Shown: positions 17,523 to 27,094 of the stretch, one piece after another
Numbering within the stretch: the stretch's first letter is position 1
How the letters are laid out: each line of letters starts with the position of its first letter
From: Pseudoalteromonas amylolytica
GTDB lineage: Bacteria; Pseudomonadota; Gammaproteobacteria; Enterobacterales; Alteromonadaceae
Reading direction: 5' to 3'
Assembly (NCBI RefSeq): GCF_001854605.1
Contig: NZ_MKJU01000025.1
Location: forward strand, 744,378 to 808,377
DNA: 64,000 bases
Made by a program: the position numbers and the translations under genes
The notes under the pieces: generated by a model
Told to the model about the DNA's origin: nothing
Seen by the model: only the letters and a program-made list of their open reading frames with translations
The model's database searches: none

Positions 17523-19247
17523 TTAGCCACGAATTTGCGCTGTAATTGCAGCAACAGCTTGGTCAATATCTAGCATCAGCTTTTCACCTGTGCGGCGGTT
17601 TTTAAGCTCAACCTGATTGTTATCCAAGTTACGCTCACCAATTACTAAGGTAAATGGCACACCAAGTAATTCCATATCGTTGAACATGACCCCTGGGCGC
17701 TCTTTTCTATCATCAAACAGCACATCAATACCAGCGGCCGTAAATTCGCTGTATAAACGTTCTGCGATGTCCGGAATGCGGTGAGACTTGTGCATATTCA
17801 TAGGCACAATTGCCAACTCGAATGGCGCAAGGGCTGTTGGCCACTTGATACCATAATCGTCGTTGTTTTGCTCAATTGCAGCGGCAACGATACGTGAAAC
17901 ACCAACACCATAACAGCCCATGGTCATGATCTGGTTTTTACCGTTTTCACCCAGCACACCTGCATTCATTGCTTCTGAGTACTTTGTGCCTAACTGGAAA
18001 ATATGACCCACTTCGATACCACGTTTGATTTGCAAAGTACCTTTACCACAAGGACTTGGGTCGCCTTCAACCACATTACGTAAATCGAACACGTCATATT
18101 CAGCAACGTCTCTATCCCAGTTAATTCCGCTGTAATGCTCACCGTCTTTATTTGCGCCTGCTACAAAGTCAGCCATAACAGCAGCGCTACGGTCAACAAT
18201 GATTGGCATTTTTAAGCCAACAGGACCAAGAGAACCAGGACGCGCGCCAATTGCAGCGAAGATGTCTTCTTCTTTGGCCATTTCAAGTGGTGAGTCAACC
18301 AATGGGTGTTTTTCAGCTTTGAGCTCGTTTAGCTCGTGGTCGCCACGTAAAATTAATGCAACTAAGCCACGCTGTTCATTTTCATCAGGCGCACCATACA
18401 CAATCAGGGTTTTAACGCCGCGATGTGGTTTAACACCGTGCTGTGCTTTTAGATCTGCAATCGTTTTAGCTTCTGGCGTGGCAAAAGTATTAAGCTCTTT
18501 GCTAGGCTCTGGACGCGCTTCAGTAGGCGCCAGCGCTTCAGCCTTTTCGATGTTTGCAGCGTAATCACTCTCTGTACTGAAAGCGATAGCATCTTCGCCA
18601 GACTCAGCTAAAACGTGGAATTCGTGCGATACACTCCCGCCAATTGAACCGGTGTCAGCGATTACAGGGCGATAATCAAGGCCTAAACGCTCAAAAATGT
18701 TACAGTAAGCTTGGTGCATACGCTGATAAGTTTGTGCCAAACACTCTTCGGTCAAATGGAAAGAGTAAGCGTCCTTCATGGTAAATTCGCGTGCACGCAT
18801 TACACCAAAACGAGGGCGAACTTCATCACGCACCTTGGTTTGTACTTGGTATAAAGTCAAAGGTAATTGTTTGTAACTGCTGATCTCTTTACGAACAAAA
18901 TCAGTGATCACTTCTTCGTGTGTTGGACCTAACGCGAAAGGGCGGTTGTGTCTGTCGTTAATACGCAGAAGCTCAGGGCCAAATTGTTCCCAACGGCCAG
19001 ATTCTTGCCAAAGATCAGCAGGCTGAATAACAGGCATTAACATTTCGATTGCGCCCGCTTTGTTCATTTCTTCGCGCACAACTTGCTCGACTTTGCGTAG
19101 CACTTTTAATCCAGATGGCAGCCAAGTGTATAAACCTGAGGCCAGTTTGCGGATCATACCCGCACGTAACATTAACTGGTGGCTGATAATTTCAGCATCT
19201 GATGGCGTTTCTTTTAAAGTCGCCAAGATATATTGACTGGTACGCAT
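17523..19247 (-). CDS. proS: Prolyl-tRNA synthetase
   Basis: Cytoplasmic class II synthetase charging tRNA-Pro. The 574 residues align with the bacterial form (E. coli 572) that carries an editing (INS/YbaK-like) domain between motifs 2 and 3, here about residues 225-400, which hydrolyses Ala-tRNA-Pro. Motif 2 region: [21 protein letters not shown]; motif 3 end: [17 protein letters not shown]; the C-terminal part is the anticodon-binding domain. Start [10 protein letters not shown] is the family's usual start. Single gene with a strong terminator; trmO lies upstream on the same strand. Confidence 0.97.
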   Translation of the reverse strand: MRTSQYILATLKETPSDAEIISHQLMLRAGMIRKLASGLYTWLPSGLKVLRKVEQVVREEMNKAGAIEMLMPVIQPADLWQESGRWEQFGPELLRINDRHNRPFALGPTHEEVITDFVRKEISSYKQLPLTLYQVQTKVRDEVRPRFGVMRAREFTMKDAYSFHLTEECLAQTYQRMHQAYCNIFERLGLDYRPVIADTGSIGGSVSHEFHVLAESGEDAIAFSTESDYAANIEKAEALAPTEARPEPSKELNTFATPEAKTIADLKAQHGVKPHRGVKTLIVYGAPDENEQRGLVALILRGDHELNELKAEKHPLVDSPLEMAKEEDIFAAIGARPGSLGPVGLKMPIIVDRSAAVMADFVAGANKDGEHYSGINWDRDVAEYDVFDLRNVVEGDPSPCGKGTLQIKRGIEVGHIFQLGTKYSEAMNAGVLGENGKNQIMTMGCYGVGVSRIVAAAIEQNNDDYGIKWPTALAPFELAIVPMNMHKSHRIPDIAERLYSEFTAAGIDVLFDDRKERPGVMFNDMELLGVPFTLVIGERNLDNNQVELKNRRTGEKLMLDIDQAVAAITAQIRG

Positions 19248-19326
19248 GATGGTTCCGTTCGTAATGTAATTGTTTTTGGTAATAATAGCGCGTAGTTTAT
19301 CAGCGCCAGCGCGCTTAACAAAGCGT

Positions 19327-20031
19327 TTATTCTCGGGTTATCTCAATCACTTGATTGTGTTCACCGTCTACTTGCCAGCGAATATTAAATTCGTACAGGC
19401 TCATGCCGTAAAATTGCGTTTGCTGCTTTTGCTTTTTATAGGCGGGACGAGGGTCTTGCTTGAGTACGTTTATAATGAATTCTTTTAATTCTGGATAGCG
19501 GGTTTGTTTAGCTATAAATTGTTCGGCTTGCTCACTAAAGCTTACGGTCATTAAAGTTTCTGGGCGGGTATCCGCAAATCCAGCGCTGGCATCTATCATA
19601 GCGTCTGAATAGGGTAGATAGGGTTTAATATCTACTATGGGCGTGCCATCTAGTAGGTCTATGCCAGAGAGCAATAGGGCGAGCTGAGCGTTTTTATACT
19701 CAACACCCTCAAGTTTTACTGCGCTCATGCCAATACCGTTAGGTCTAAAGGTTGCCCGTGTTGCAAATACACCTTTACGCTCATTGCCACCAAGGCGAGG
19801 AGGGCGAACCAGTGCTGAATAACCTTTATCGGCCGTTTCATGAAATCTAAAAAGCAACCACAAGTGAGTGAACTCTTCGATACCGCGGACAAACTCTTCA
19901 CGATTAAAGTCGCCGCAGAACACCAGTTTTGCTTTTGCTTGAGGCACCAACCTAGGTTGACGAGGTATGGCAAATTTTTGCTTGTAAGGGGATTGAATAA
20001 AACCAACTGGCTGGATCTGATAGTTCTGCAC
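19327..20031 (-). CDS. trmO: tRNA m6t6A37 methyltransferase TrmO
   Basis: A 234-residue SAM-dependent enzyme that N6-methylates t6A37 in tRNA-Thr. The N-terminal beta-barrel TsaA/UPF0066 domain is clear: [17 protein letters not shown] at residues 10-26, [10 protein letters not shown] near 57, [16 protein letters not shown] near 92 and [21 protein letters not shown] near 123. The C-terminal domain with the DPRPAY motif matches E. coli YaeB/TrmO (235). It lies upstream of proS in the same direction with about 80 bases between, and both act on tRNA. Confidence 0.95.
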   Translation of the reverse strand: MQNYQIQPVGFIQSPYKQKFAIPRQPRLVPQAKAKLVFCGDFNREEFVRGIEEFTHLWLLFRFHETADKGYSALVRPPRLGGNERKGVFATRATFRPNGIGMSAVKLEGVEYKNAQLALLLSGIDLLDGTPIVDIKPYLPYSDAMIDASAGFADTRPETLMTVSFSEQAEQFIAKQTRYPELKEFIINVLKQDPRPAYKKQKQQTQFYGMSLYEFNIRWQVDGEHNQVIEITRE

Positions 20032-20142
20032 TGTGTCTCTTGCTTCGGTTGTTTAGGGCGGGCAAGATTGTAGCGCGTTCATGGATGTTAATCCATTACC
20101 AGCATCCTGAGCGAATACTTGATATTGTGAGGACTTAACAAA

Positions 20143-20619
20143 CTAGTCGTCAATTGTACGTTGTAGTAAAGATTCAGTTTCTATTGCAATTTCTTTCATC
20201 TTGATTGCGTATAATTCTAGCTTTTTCTGCTCTTGCGTTTTCGCTTTGAATTGCGGAACTGGTAGGGGGTAGCCTGCTTTGTCCATCGCGATAAAACTAA
20301 TGATGCAGTGATTACTTTCAACTAGGGATTGTTTTTGTGGGTCACCGCAGCGAACACGAATGAATATTTGCATACTGGTTTTGCCTGTATGGGCGATTTG
20401 TGCTGAAACCTCGACTATCTGGCCAACAAGAATAGGACGCTTAAAGCGTACACCTGCAACCGAAACCGTTACACAGTAACTTCCGCTCCAGCCAGCGGCA
20501 CAAGCATAACCTGCCTGGTCTATCCACTTCATAACAATGCCGCCATGGACTTTGCCACCAAAATTAACGTCGGTGGGTTCGGCCAAAAATCTAAATACTA
20601 CTTCGGAGTGTCCACTCAT
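20143..20619 (-). CDS. Acyl-CoA thioesterase (hotdog fold)
   Basis: A 158-residue cytoplasmic hotdog-fold thioesterase of the YciA/ACOT type, hydrolysing acyl-CoA to free acid and CoA. The catalytic/binding segment is DVNFGGKVHGGIVMKWIDQA (residues 17-36), followed by RFKRPILVGQIVEVSAQI and the C-terminal strand. The Lys/Glu-rich C-terminal tail is helical. It is next to the ETF-QO gene on the same strand but behind a terminator, so a functional link to acyl-CoA oxidation is only suggestive. Confidence 0.85.
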   Translation of the reverse strand: MSGHSEVVFRFLAEPTDVNFGGKVHGGIVMKWIDQAGYACAAGWSGSYCVTVSVAGVRFKRPILVGQIVEVSAQIAHTGKTSMQIFIRVRCGDPQKQSLVESNHCIISFIAMDKAGYPLPVPQFKAKTQEQKKLELYAIKMKEIAIETESLLQRTIDD

Positions 20620-20696
20620 TTCCTGTACTCACGGTTGTGTCTTTTGATTAAGTATATGCAATATCTGAGGTTTTGCTGAACTAGGAGGGATGTAAG

Positions 20697-20719
20697 AAAA
20701 AAGGGGCCTATTTGGCCCC
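20697..20719 (-). terminator. Intrinsic terminator of the ETF-QO gene
   Basis: On the minus strand, stem GGGGCC / GGCCCC with a 5-base loop is followed by TTTTTT. It lies about 35 bases past the ETF-QO stop. Confidence 0.9.
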
Positions 20720-20753
20720 CAGCAATTTGGGTTAGAATTGTAAAGCTGTCAGA

Positions 20754-22403
20754 TCACATATTAGGGTAGTTTGGTCCACCAGCGCCTTCAGGTGTAACCC
20801 ATGTAATATTCTGACTAGGGTCTTTAATATCACAGGTTTTACAGTGCACGCAGTTTTGCGCGTTGATCACAAACTGTTTCTCGCCAGCGTCATTCTCATT
20901 GATTTCATACACGCCTGCTGGGCAATATCTTTGTGCTGGCTCTGCATATTTTTCGAGATTGACTGAAATTGGAATACTGGCATCGGCCAATTTAAGGTGA
21001 CATGGCTGCGATTCCTCATGGTTGGTATTCGATAAGAATACCGACGAAAGCTTGTCAAAGCTCAGCTTACCATCCGGCTTAGGATAATCTATTTTGTCAC
21101 ATTCAGAAGCTGGTTTTAGCATCGCATGGTCGTGGTGCGTGTCTTTAAATGTAAACGGTAAAGCGCCTGAAAATATATTCTGATCTAGTGTGTTATAAGC
21201 GCCCCCTAGAATTCTACCTAGTTTGTGGATAGCAGGGCCAAAGTTACGCGACTGATATAGTTCTTCGTATAGCCAGCTAGCCTTGAACTTTTCAGCGAAA
21301 CTAGCTAAGTCAGCTTTTGGCTGCTCATCAGCAAGGGCTTCGATAATGCAATCAGCTGCCAACATGCCTGATTTCATCGCGGTGTGATTGCCCTTTATTT
21401 TGGCAAAGTTCAAAGTGCCGGCATCACACCCCACAAGTAAACCTCCTGGGAAGTGCATTTTAGGCAGTGAGTGGAATCCGCCTTTCGCGATAGCACGCGC
21501 ACCGTAAGACACGCGTTCACTCCCTTCTAGCACTTGTGCAAAAAGAGGGTGGTGTTTCATGCGTTGGAATTCATCAAATGGGCTTAGGTATGGATTACTG
21601 TAGTTAAGATCGATGATTAAGCCGACAACAACCTGATTGTTTTCGGCGTGATACATGAAAGAGCCGCCGTGGGTGTCTTTTTCAAGTGGCCAACCAGTAC
21701 CGTGTACTACAGTACCTTCTTTATGCTTACTTGGGTCAATCTGCCAGATTTCTTTAAAACCAATACCATAGTGTTGTGGCGTTGCATCCTTATCTAGTTC
21801 AAATTGCTTGATCAGTTGTTTACCTAAATGACCACGACACCCTTCGGCAAATACAGTGTATTTAGCGCGTAGTTCCATTCCTGGCATATAGCTGTCTTTA
21901 GGTTGACCGTCTTTATCTACGCCCATATCGCCAGTAACAATACCCTTTACTTCATCATCTTCGATGATTAAAGAGTGCGCGCTGAAACCCGGGAATATCT
22001 CTACGCCGAGCTGCTCAGCCTGCTCAGCTAACCAACGACATACGTTGCCCATAGAAACAATGTAGTTACCATGGTTTTTGAATGTTTTTGGTACGGCGAT
22101 ATGTGGGATGCTGGTGGCATTTGCCTGATCTTTAAACAAGTAAATCTCATCAGTCGTGACTTCGGTGGTTACGGGGGCACCTTTATCTTTCCAATCTGGT
22201 AGTAGTTCATCGAGTGCTTTAGTCTCAAATACGGCACCTGACAAAATATGTGCACCCACCTCAGAGCCTTTCTCAACGACACAGATCATCAGTTCTTTTT
22301 CTTGTTGTTGTGCCTGTTGTGCGAGTCGGATTGCGCAAGATAAGCCAGCAGGCCCTGCGCCAACCACAACTACATCGAATTCCATGGTTTCGCGTTCAAC
22401 CAT
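20754..22403 (-). CDS. Electron transfer flavoprotein-ubiquinone oxidoreductase
   Basis: A 549-residue membrane-associated FAD and 4Fe-4S enzyme passing electrons from reduced ETF to ubiquinone. The N-terminal FAD motif is VVVGAGPAGLSCAIRLA (residues 12-28). Central segments ILSGAVFE, YGIGFKEIW and GCDAGTLN are typical. The C-terminal cluster region supplies cysteines in CPAGVYE and CVHCKTCDIKDPSQNI. A Shine-Dalgarno TGAGGT precedes ATG 22403. It is divergent from etfBA, its electron donor, and shares their palindromic control region, so all three genes are probably co-regulated for fatty-acid and branched-chain amino-acid oxidation. Confidence 0.96.
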   Translation of the reverse strand: MVERETMEFDVVVVGAGPAGLSCAIRLAQQAQQQEKELMICVVEKGSEVGAHILSGAVFETKALDELLPDWKDKGAPVTTEVTTDEIYLFKDQANATSIPHIAVPKTFKNHGNYIVSMGNVCRWLAEQAEQLGVEIFPGFSAHSLIIEDDEVKGIVTGDMGVDKDGQPKDSYMPGMELRAKYTVFAEGCRGHLGKQLIKQFELDKDATPQHYGIGFKEIWQIDPSKHKEGTVVHGTGWPLEKDTHGGSFMYHAENNQVVVGLIIDLNYSNPYLSPFDEFQRMKHHPLFAQVLEGSERVSYGARAIAKGGFHSLPKMHFPGGLLVGCDAGTLNFAKIKGNHTAMKSGMLAADCIIEALADEQPKADLASFAEKFKASWLYEELYQSRNFGPAIHKLGRILGGAYNTLDQNIFSGALPFTFKDTHHDHAMLKPASECDKIDYPKPDGKLSFDKLSSVFLSNTNHEESQPCHLKLADASIPISVNLEKYAEPAQRYCPAGVYEINENDAGEKQFVINAQNCVHCKTCDIKDPSQNITWVTPEGAGGPNYPNM

Positions 22404-22484
22404 TTTAACCTCACTATGTTTTGACGGTGTATTAACTAAAAAGAGGCTTTAGTTTTGATTACGTTAAAGTAAGGTTATTTTAGG

Positions 22485-22500
22485 TTGACGTTTACGTCAA
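22485..22500. promoter_or_regulatory. Palindromic operator 1, ETF intergenic region
   Basis: TTGACGTTTACGTCAA, a palindrome apart from its two central bases, with half-site TTGACGT. It resembles the motif I associate with LiuR-type MerR regulators of branched-chain amino-acid catabolism; the regulator is not in this window. Confidence 0.65.
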
Positions 22501-22533
22501 CAGGAAGTAGTCTGATTCCATAAAATAATTATG

Positions 22534-22549
22534 TTGACGTATACGTCAG
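22534..22549. promoter_or_regulatory. Palindromic operator 2, ETF intergenic region
   Basis: TTGACGTATACGTCAG repeats operator 1 with a one-base difference in the outer half. It starts 49 bases after operator 1 and 46 bases before the etfB start, placed to affect the etfB promoter, while operator 1 is nearer the ETF-QO start. Confidence 0.65.
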
Positions 22550-22579
22550 CTTTAAGAATAACCAGATGATGGAGTTACC

Positions 22580-23332
22580 ATGAAAGTACTTGTGCCAATC
22601 AAGCGAGTGATTGACTACAACGTCAAGGCTAGAGTAAAGCCAGACAACAGTGATGTTGATTTGAGCAATGTAAAAATGGCCATGAACCCATTTTGTGAAA
22701 TTGCTGTTGAAGAAGCAATTCGTCTAAAAGAAGCTGGTACAGCCAGTGAAGTTGTTGCTGTGTCGATTGGTGATAAAGCATGTCAAGAGCAGTTACGTAC
22801 AGCTTTAGCGCTTGGTGCTGATAAAGCTATTCATATTGAAACAGACGCTAAATTAGAGTCATTACATGTGGCTAAACTACTTGCTAAGTTAGTTGAGCAG
22901 GAAAGTCCAGAGTTAGTTATTCTTGGGAAGCAATCAATCGATTCAGACAATAACCAAACTGGGCAAATGCTCGCAGCTTTAACTAATCGTAGCCAAGGTA
23001 CCTTTGCCTCAAAAGTGGTAATTGAAGAGGGTAAGGCGCAAGTAACCCGTGAAGTTGACGGTGGCTTGCAAACCGTGTCGTTGTCTTTACCAGCTATCGT
23101 AACCACTGACCTTCGTTTGAATGAACCACGTTATGCATCTTTACCTAACATCATGAAAGCAAAGCGTAAGCCACTTGATATAATCGCTGCCGATACTTTC
23201 GGTGTTGATCTTGCCCCACGCGTAGAGCTGCTGAAAGTTGAAGAGCCAGCAAAACGTGAGGCGGGTATTATCGTTGAAAGTGTAGAAGAGTTGGTAACAA
23301 AACTAAGAACTGAAGCAAAGGTGATCTCATGA
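22580..23332 (+). CDS. etfB: Electron transfer flavoprotein subunit beta
   Basis: The 250-residue small subunit of the ETF heterodimer, which binds AMP and helps form the FAD site; it accepts electrons from acyl-CoA and related dehydrogenases. The start [20 protein letters not shown], the [18 protein letters not shown] segment (about residue 35), [12 protein letters not shown] and the signature region [22 protein letters not shown] are all characteristic. GGAG lies 6 bases before the ATG. The stop overlaps the etfA start by 4 bases. Confidence 0.97.
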   Translation: MKVLVPIKRVIDYNVKARVKPDNSDVDLSNVKMAMNPFCEIAVEEAIRLKEAGTASEVVAVSIGDKACQEQLRTALALGADKAIHIETDAKLESLHVAKLLAKLVEQESPELVILGKQSIDSDNNQTGQMLAALTNRSQGTFASKVVIEEGKAQVTREVDGGLQTVSLSLPAIVTTDLRLNEPRYASLPNIMKAKRKPLDIIAADTFGVDLAPRVELLKVEEPAKREAGIIVESVEELVTKLRTEAKVIS

Positions 23333-24255
23333 GCGTATTAGTCATTGCAGAACATGAAAATGGCCAATTAAAGCCAGAGACTGCAAAAGTTGTAAATGCA
23401 GCAGCGGCGATTGGCGAGAGTGTAGAAATTCTAGTAGCAGGGTCTAATGTTGCTGACGTTGCCAACAGTGCTGCTCAGATAGCCGGTGTAAGCAAAGTGC
23501 GTGTTGCTGATAGCGCGTCATTTGAACATCAGTTGGCTGAAAACACAGCAGACTTAGTTGTTGAGCTTGCAAGCAGCTACAGCCATATTCTTGCCAGTGC
23601 ATCAACAACAGGAAAGAACATTCTTCCACGCGCAGCGGCGTTGTTAGATAAATCACAGATTTCTGAAATTATTGCCGTAATAGATGCAGATACCTTCAAA
23701 CGTCCAATTTATGCGGGTAATGCGATTGCCACAGTTAAGTCTAATGAATCACAAAAAATGATCACGGTTCGTGCAAGTGCATTTGATGCGCAAGGCGAAC
23801 AGGGCGCATGTGACATTGAAACTCTATCAATGGACATTGATAACAAACTCAGTGCGTTTGTGGGTGTTGAACAAACAGAATCTGAGCGTCCTGAGCTCAA
23901 TGCTGCGCCTGTTGTTATTTCTGGTGGCCGAGGCATGCAAAACGGTGAAAATTTCGCATTACTTAATGGTATTGCAGATAAACTCGGCGCGGCTATTGGT
24001 GCTTCAAGAGCGGCTGTAGACGCAGGGTTTGTTCCTAACGATATGCAAGTGGGTCAAACGGGTAAGATTGTTGCACCTGATCTGTATATCGCAGTGGGCA
24101 TCAGCGGTGCTATTCAACACTTGGCGGGTATGAAAGACTCAAAAGTGATTGTTGCCATTAACAAAGATCCAGATGCCCCAATTTTCCAAGTCGCAGACTA
24201 TGGTTTAGTGGCTGACTTGTTTGACGTGCTACCTGAACTCGAAGCAGCTTTATAA
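23329..24255 (+). CDS. etfA: Electron transfer flavoprotein subunit alpha
   Basis: The 308-residue large subunit of ETF. The C-terminal FAD-binding signature is clear: [14 protein letters not shown] (near residue 196), [23 protein letters not shown] (near 224) and [43 protein letters not shown] (near 249). It is translated with etfB through an ATGA overlap, and the unit ends in a terminator. It carries electrons to the divergently encoded ETF-QO. Confidence 0.97.
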   Translation: MSVLVIAEHENGQLKPETAKVVNAAAAIGESVEILVAGSNVADVANSAAQIAGVSKVRVADSASFEHQLAENTADLVVELASSYSHILASASTTGKNILPRAAALLDKSQISEIIAVIDADTFKRPIYAGNAIATVKSNESQKMITVRASAFDAQGEQGACDIETLSMDIDNKLSAFVGVEQTESERPELNAAPVVISGGRGMQNGENFALLNGIADKLGAAIGASRAAVDAGFVPNDMQVGQTGKIVAPDLYIAVGISGAIQHLAGMKDSKVIVAINKDPDAPIFQVADYGLVADLFDVLPELEAAL

Positions 24256-24570
24256 AAGAATAATAACAATTCTGGTTGTTAAAGCCGTTGTGCCGTATGG
24301 CCGCGGCTTTTTTTATGTATGCGATATTACTTTATCGCGTTAGAACTTCAATTTTTTTGCCTAATAACTCCTTCCTCTTACCATATTTGTGCCAACTAAA
24401 GTTGAAACGCCTGATTTTGTTGAGATCGAAGTAGGAGAACTTATTACATATGCTTGCCTTCTAAGAGCCATATCCATAAAGCACGCACAGTAGGTTAGGG
24501 GCAACGAATAGCCAATTTATGGTTATTCGTTGCGTCACGGCAACTTAGCTTACAAATGTACTTGAACATG
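24256..24570. other. 315-bp gap with etfA terminator and a second hairpin
   Basis: Apart from the etfA terminator, the gap holds a hairpin GCAACGAATA...TATTCGTTGC (24501-24533, 13 paired positions with one G-U) that may end transcription from the gene at 24571, though no T-run follows it. A GTG-started 34-codon frame (24389-24493) has no ribosome site. I see nothing else. Confidence 0.4.
24281..24315 (+). terminator. Intrinsic terminator of etfBA
   Basis: Outer stem AAAGCCG / CGGCTTT with an internal G/C-rich loop and a run of eight T residues from 24308. Confidence 0.8.
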
Positions 24571-25290
24571 CTAAAGCTGTACTTGGACTTTTTGCTGTAG
24601 GAATTGTTCAGAGCTTAAGCTGCTAGATTGACACTGTTCGATAGCCTTAGTTGAAAACACCCATACCAAACTCTGCGGTTGCTCATCTTTGCTGTCAGGC
24701 CAGCTATTGAGAGTAACGGCCACTGATTCGTCGAATGGCTTATCTAGCGACGCCATCAAATCAAACTTAGTTTCACTACATAAAACATTCGCTGCAATTT
24801 GTTCTACGGTTGTAATTAATTGAGCCCGTTGATACTGACGAGAGAGTTTGTTGGTCAGTGCGTTATATTGCTCAGCTAACTCAGTTTTTTGTTGGTTTGC
24901 CTGAGCCAATTCTTGTTTAAGTTTGGTTATTTGATCTGCTGAGGCTTTATCCGAAATCATGGCTTGTTGCTTTTCAAGACTAAAAATCTGGTGAGACAAA
25001 ACTCGAAGCTGCTGTTTGAGTGCCACAAACTCGTCATTTTGACTAAAGCTATGAGCGATGTGCGGTGCAGGTGTTTCATCGTCATCAATTTTAAATTCAA
25101 ACGCGATGTGAACGCCTTGGGCGGGGGCATAAAGTGTATGAATATCATCAAGTTTTACTCGAGAATCTTGAATACTTTGAGTCAATTTATTGTTTAGTAA
25201 ATTAGACAGTTGAACAAGTTCACTATGTTTCGGTAGCGATAAGGCTTTAAAACTAAATAATAATGTAAGTAACAACAGTGGTTTGCACAT
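24571..25290 (-). CDS. Exported coiled-coil protein of unknown function
   Basis: A 239-residue protein with a signal peptide ending near residue 18 (FKALSLPKH). A long coiled coil, heptad-like with many Gln, Lys and Leu, runs from about residue 85 to 150. The C-terminal part has two cysteines (near 168 and 215) that could pair in the periplasm. AGGA lies 7 bases before the ATG. I do not recognise the family. The next gene upstream is the secreted M9-like collagenase on the same strand, 90 bases away. Confidence 0.6.
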   Translation of the reverse strand: MCKPLLLLTLLFSFKALSLPKHSELVQLSNLLNNKLTQSIQDSRVKLDDIHTLYAPAQGVHIAFEFKIDDDETPAPHIAHSFSQNDEFVALKQQLRVLSHQIFSLEKQQAMISDKASADQITKLKQELAQANQQKTELAEQYNALTNKLSRQYQRAQLITTVEQIAANVLCSETKFDLMASLDKPFDESVAVTLNSWPDSKDEQPQSLVWVFSTKAIEQCQSSSLSSEQFLQQKVQVQL

Positions 25291-25380
25291 GCGGTATTCC
25301 TATAGAAAAGCAAAGAATCAAATCTGTGAATAATGGGCCACGCATAGCTTGGCCCATTTATATTTAGAGTTGGCTAACTG

Positions 25381-26205
25381 TTATAAAGACACCAGCCAAG
25401 TTTGCCATTCACTTTCATAGGCGCTGCTCCACTGCGAAAGCTGCTGTTGATAGGCTGACCAATCAGCTTCTCTGGTATTGCTACGAAGTACGCGTACATC
25501 CTCCATATGACGTTCCATCATGAAGCGCGCGGCTAAATAACCCCAGCGATAGATTTGATCTGTGCTGTTGCTGTAGTCTGTATTTAACACCGTAGCGAGA
25601 GATAAGTTCTGTCCTGATTGGTTGATGAGCGCAACCGCATCGGCATTGTTATCTTTTAAAGAGATGTACTCAGCAAGTCCTTCGCTCCACCAAACGGTAT
25701 TTTGTGGGTAGTCTGAAAAGTTACCTTTGAGGTTAAAACGACCATCCAAATAGTGCACGTACTCATGCTCTAAATTCCAAATTGCAAATTCAGGTCTGAG
25801 CCAGTCAGCTTCATGAGCATAAAAGGTCGCCTGATTGCTAGGATCGGTCGCATTGCCTTCAATATACATGCCGCCGTTATTGGTGTTGATGCCAAAAAAG
25901 CGTGAACCATAGCGATTGTATTGCTGGTAATCATCAAAAATTACCATTAATAAGTCATCGTTAAGATCATTGCTAACAGGCTGCCACGCAGTTTCTAGGC
26001 GTTGGTGAAAGTAAGTTTCTTCAGTACCAACGATATAGCATGAGTCATCAAACTGTGTGGCTGTCATATCTTGAGCTTGAAATCTCAAGGTGTCACTACA
26101 GGTATGGCGCAATGGCAAAATATTATCTGGAGTTGGCTTACCTTTTGCGACTGCTGATGTTGCTGAAGCTGCTAGTAATGCGCTGATAATTATTGAGTAT
26201 TTCAT
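25381..26205 (-). CDS. Secreted M9-like (collagenase) metallopeptidase, short form
   Basis: A 274-residue exported zinc peptidase. The signal peptide is MKYSIIISALLAASATSAVA. Zinc motif HEYVH lies at residues 147-151 within EHEYVHYLDGRFN, and WWSEGLAEY supplies the downstream Glu (residue 175). This HEYxHYLDGRF...W.EGLAEY arrangement is the catalytic subdomain of microbial collagenases (M9). It lacks the large activator domain and the PKD/collagen-binding modules of Vibrio and Clostridium enzymes, so it is a minimal form and collagen may not be its substrate. I use ATG 26205, which follows GGAGG and gives a signal peptide; the open frame extends to 26364 but that extension lacks support. Confidence 0.75.
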   Translation of the reverse strand: MKYSIIISALLAASATSAVAKGKPTPDNILPLRHTCSDTLRFQAQDMTATQFDDSCYIVGTEETYFHQRLETAWQPVSNDLNDDLLMVIFDDYQQYNRYGSRFFGINTNNGGMYIEGNATDPSNQATFYAHEADWLRPEFAIWNLEHEYVHYLDGRFNLKGNFSDYPQNTVWWSEGLAEYISLKDNNADAVALINQSGQNLSLATVLNTDYSNSTDQIYRWGYLAARFMMERHMEDVRVLRSNTREADWSAYQQQLSQWSSAYESEWQTWLVSL

Positions 26206-26421
26206 TAGGGATGTTCCTCCGGTTATTGTTTTTTTGTTATTAATCCGGCCAGATTGTTGAATTAATGTATAGCACAATATGAATAATGTATACAATATAC
26301 TCAAAAATATTCCACGTAGACTTCTTGTTAGTGGCTGTATTGCAGAAGGTGGAGATTTGCACAATTGAAAAAATCCGCTTTACTCAGTAGTTAACAGTTG
26401 CGTAAAGAAGGATGTAAATCG

Positions 26422-26613
26422 ATGAATAATAAACTTATTGGCATTATCTTCATTATTGGGGGAGTTGCTTTGGTGGCGTGGGGTTACAACATTTATGATT
26501 CAGCAGAATCACAACTTGGAAGAGCATTGAGTGGAGAAACCCCTCTTGAAGCATGGGCAGGTATGGTAGGTGGCGCGATTTGTGTTGCTATCGGCGTGTT
26601 TAGAATAAAATAA
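26422..26613 (+). CDS. DUF3185 small membrane protein
   Basis: A 63-residue protein with two transmembrane helices (about 4-20 and 40-58). The pattern GIIFIIGGVALVAWGYN followed by GGAICVAIGVFR matches the DUF3185 family of small inner-membrane proteins of unknown function. AAGGA lies 8 bases before ATG 26422; an upstream in-frame TTG at 26398 is less likely. The broken VOC gene follows 32 bases later. Confidence 0.7.
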   Translation: MNNKLIGIIFIIGGVALVAWGYNIYDSAESQLGRALSGETPLEAWAGMVGGAICVAIGVFRIK

Positions 26614-26645
26614 TAGCCTTCTAGTAACACAGGTATAGGTAAGAT

Positions 26646-27034
26646 ATGAACGCCATATCAAAGTTGGCTCAGATAGCGATAACTGTGAGTAATGTCAGTG
26701 TAGCGCTGAGCTTTTATCGAGATATTCTTGGTTTAAACTTGCTCTTTTCACCTTCTGATAATCTCGCGTTTTAAGCTGTGGAGATACGCGAGTTATGTTG
26801 ACTACTCCCCAAGGTTACGGTGAGATAGGGATAAACTCCATAATGTATTTTTCAGTAAAGGATATAGAAACAACATTTGGGAAAATGGTGGACAAGGGGG
26901 CAGAGCTTGAGCGTTTTCCTCAATTAAGTGCAAATATGCCAGATCACGAATTGTGGATAGGTTTTTTGAAAGACCCTGACGGCAACCTTATCGGTTTGAT
27001 GGAAGAAAAACCACTCAAAAATACAGGCATATAA
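26646..27034 (+). pseudogene. VOC (glyoxalase-like) family gene, frameshifted
   Basis: The frame from ATG 26646 reads like the first half of a VOC protein (LAQIAITVSNVSVALSFYRDILGLNLLF) and stops at 26772-26774. The second half (CGDTRVMLTTPQGYG..., ending KDPDGNLIGLMEEKP) continues in another frame to 27034. Inserting one base near the T-run at 26769-26772 would restore one continuous protein of about 129 residues. This points to a one-base deletion that inactivates the gene, or to a sequencing error in the run. The function of the intact gene is not known. Confidence 0.75.
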
Positions 27035-27094
27035 CTTACATCGCTATTTATTAAAGCTTCACTATCGGTGCGCAAAGTTTCGTTAAATATGATG

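Noticed and set aside
24389..24493. 34-codon GTG frame in the gap after etfA
   Set aside because: No ribosome site and no recognisable pattern.
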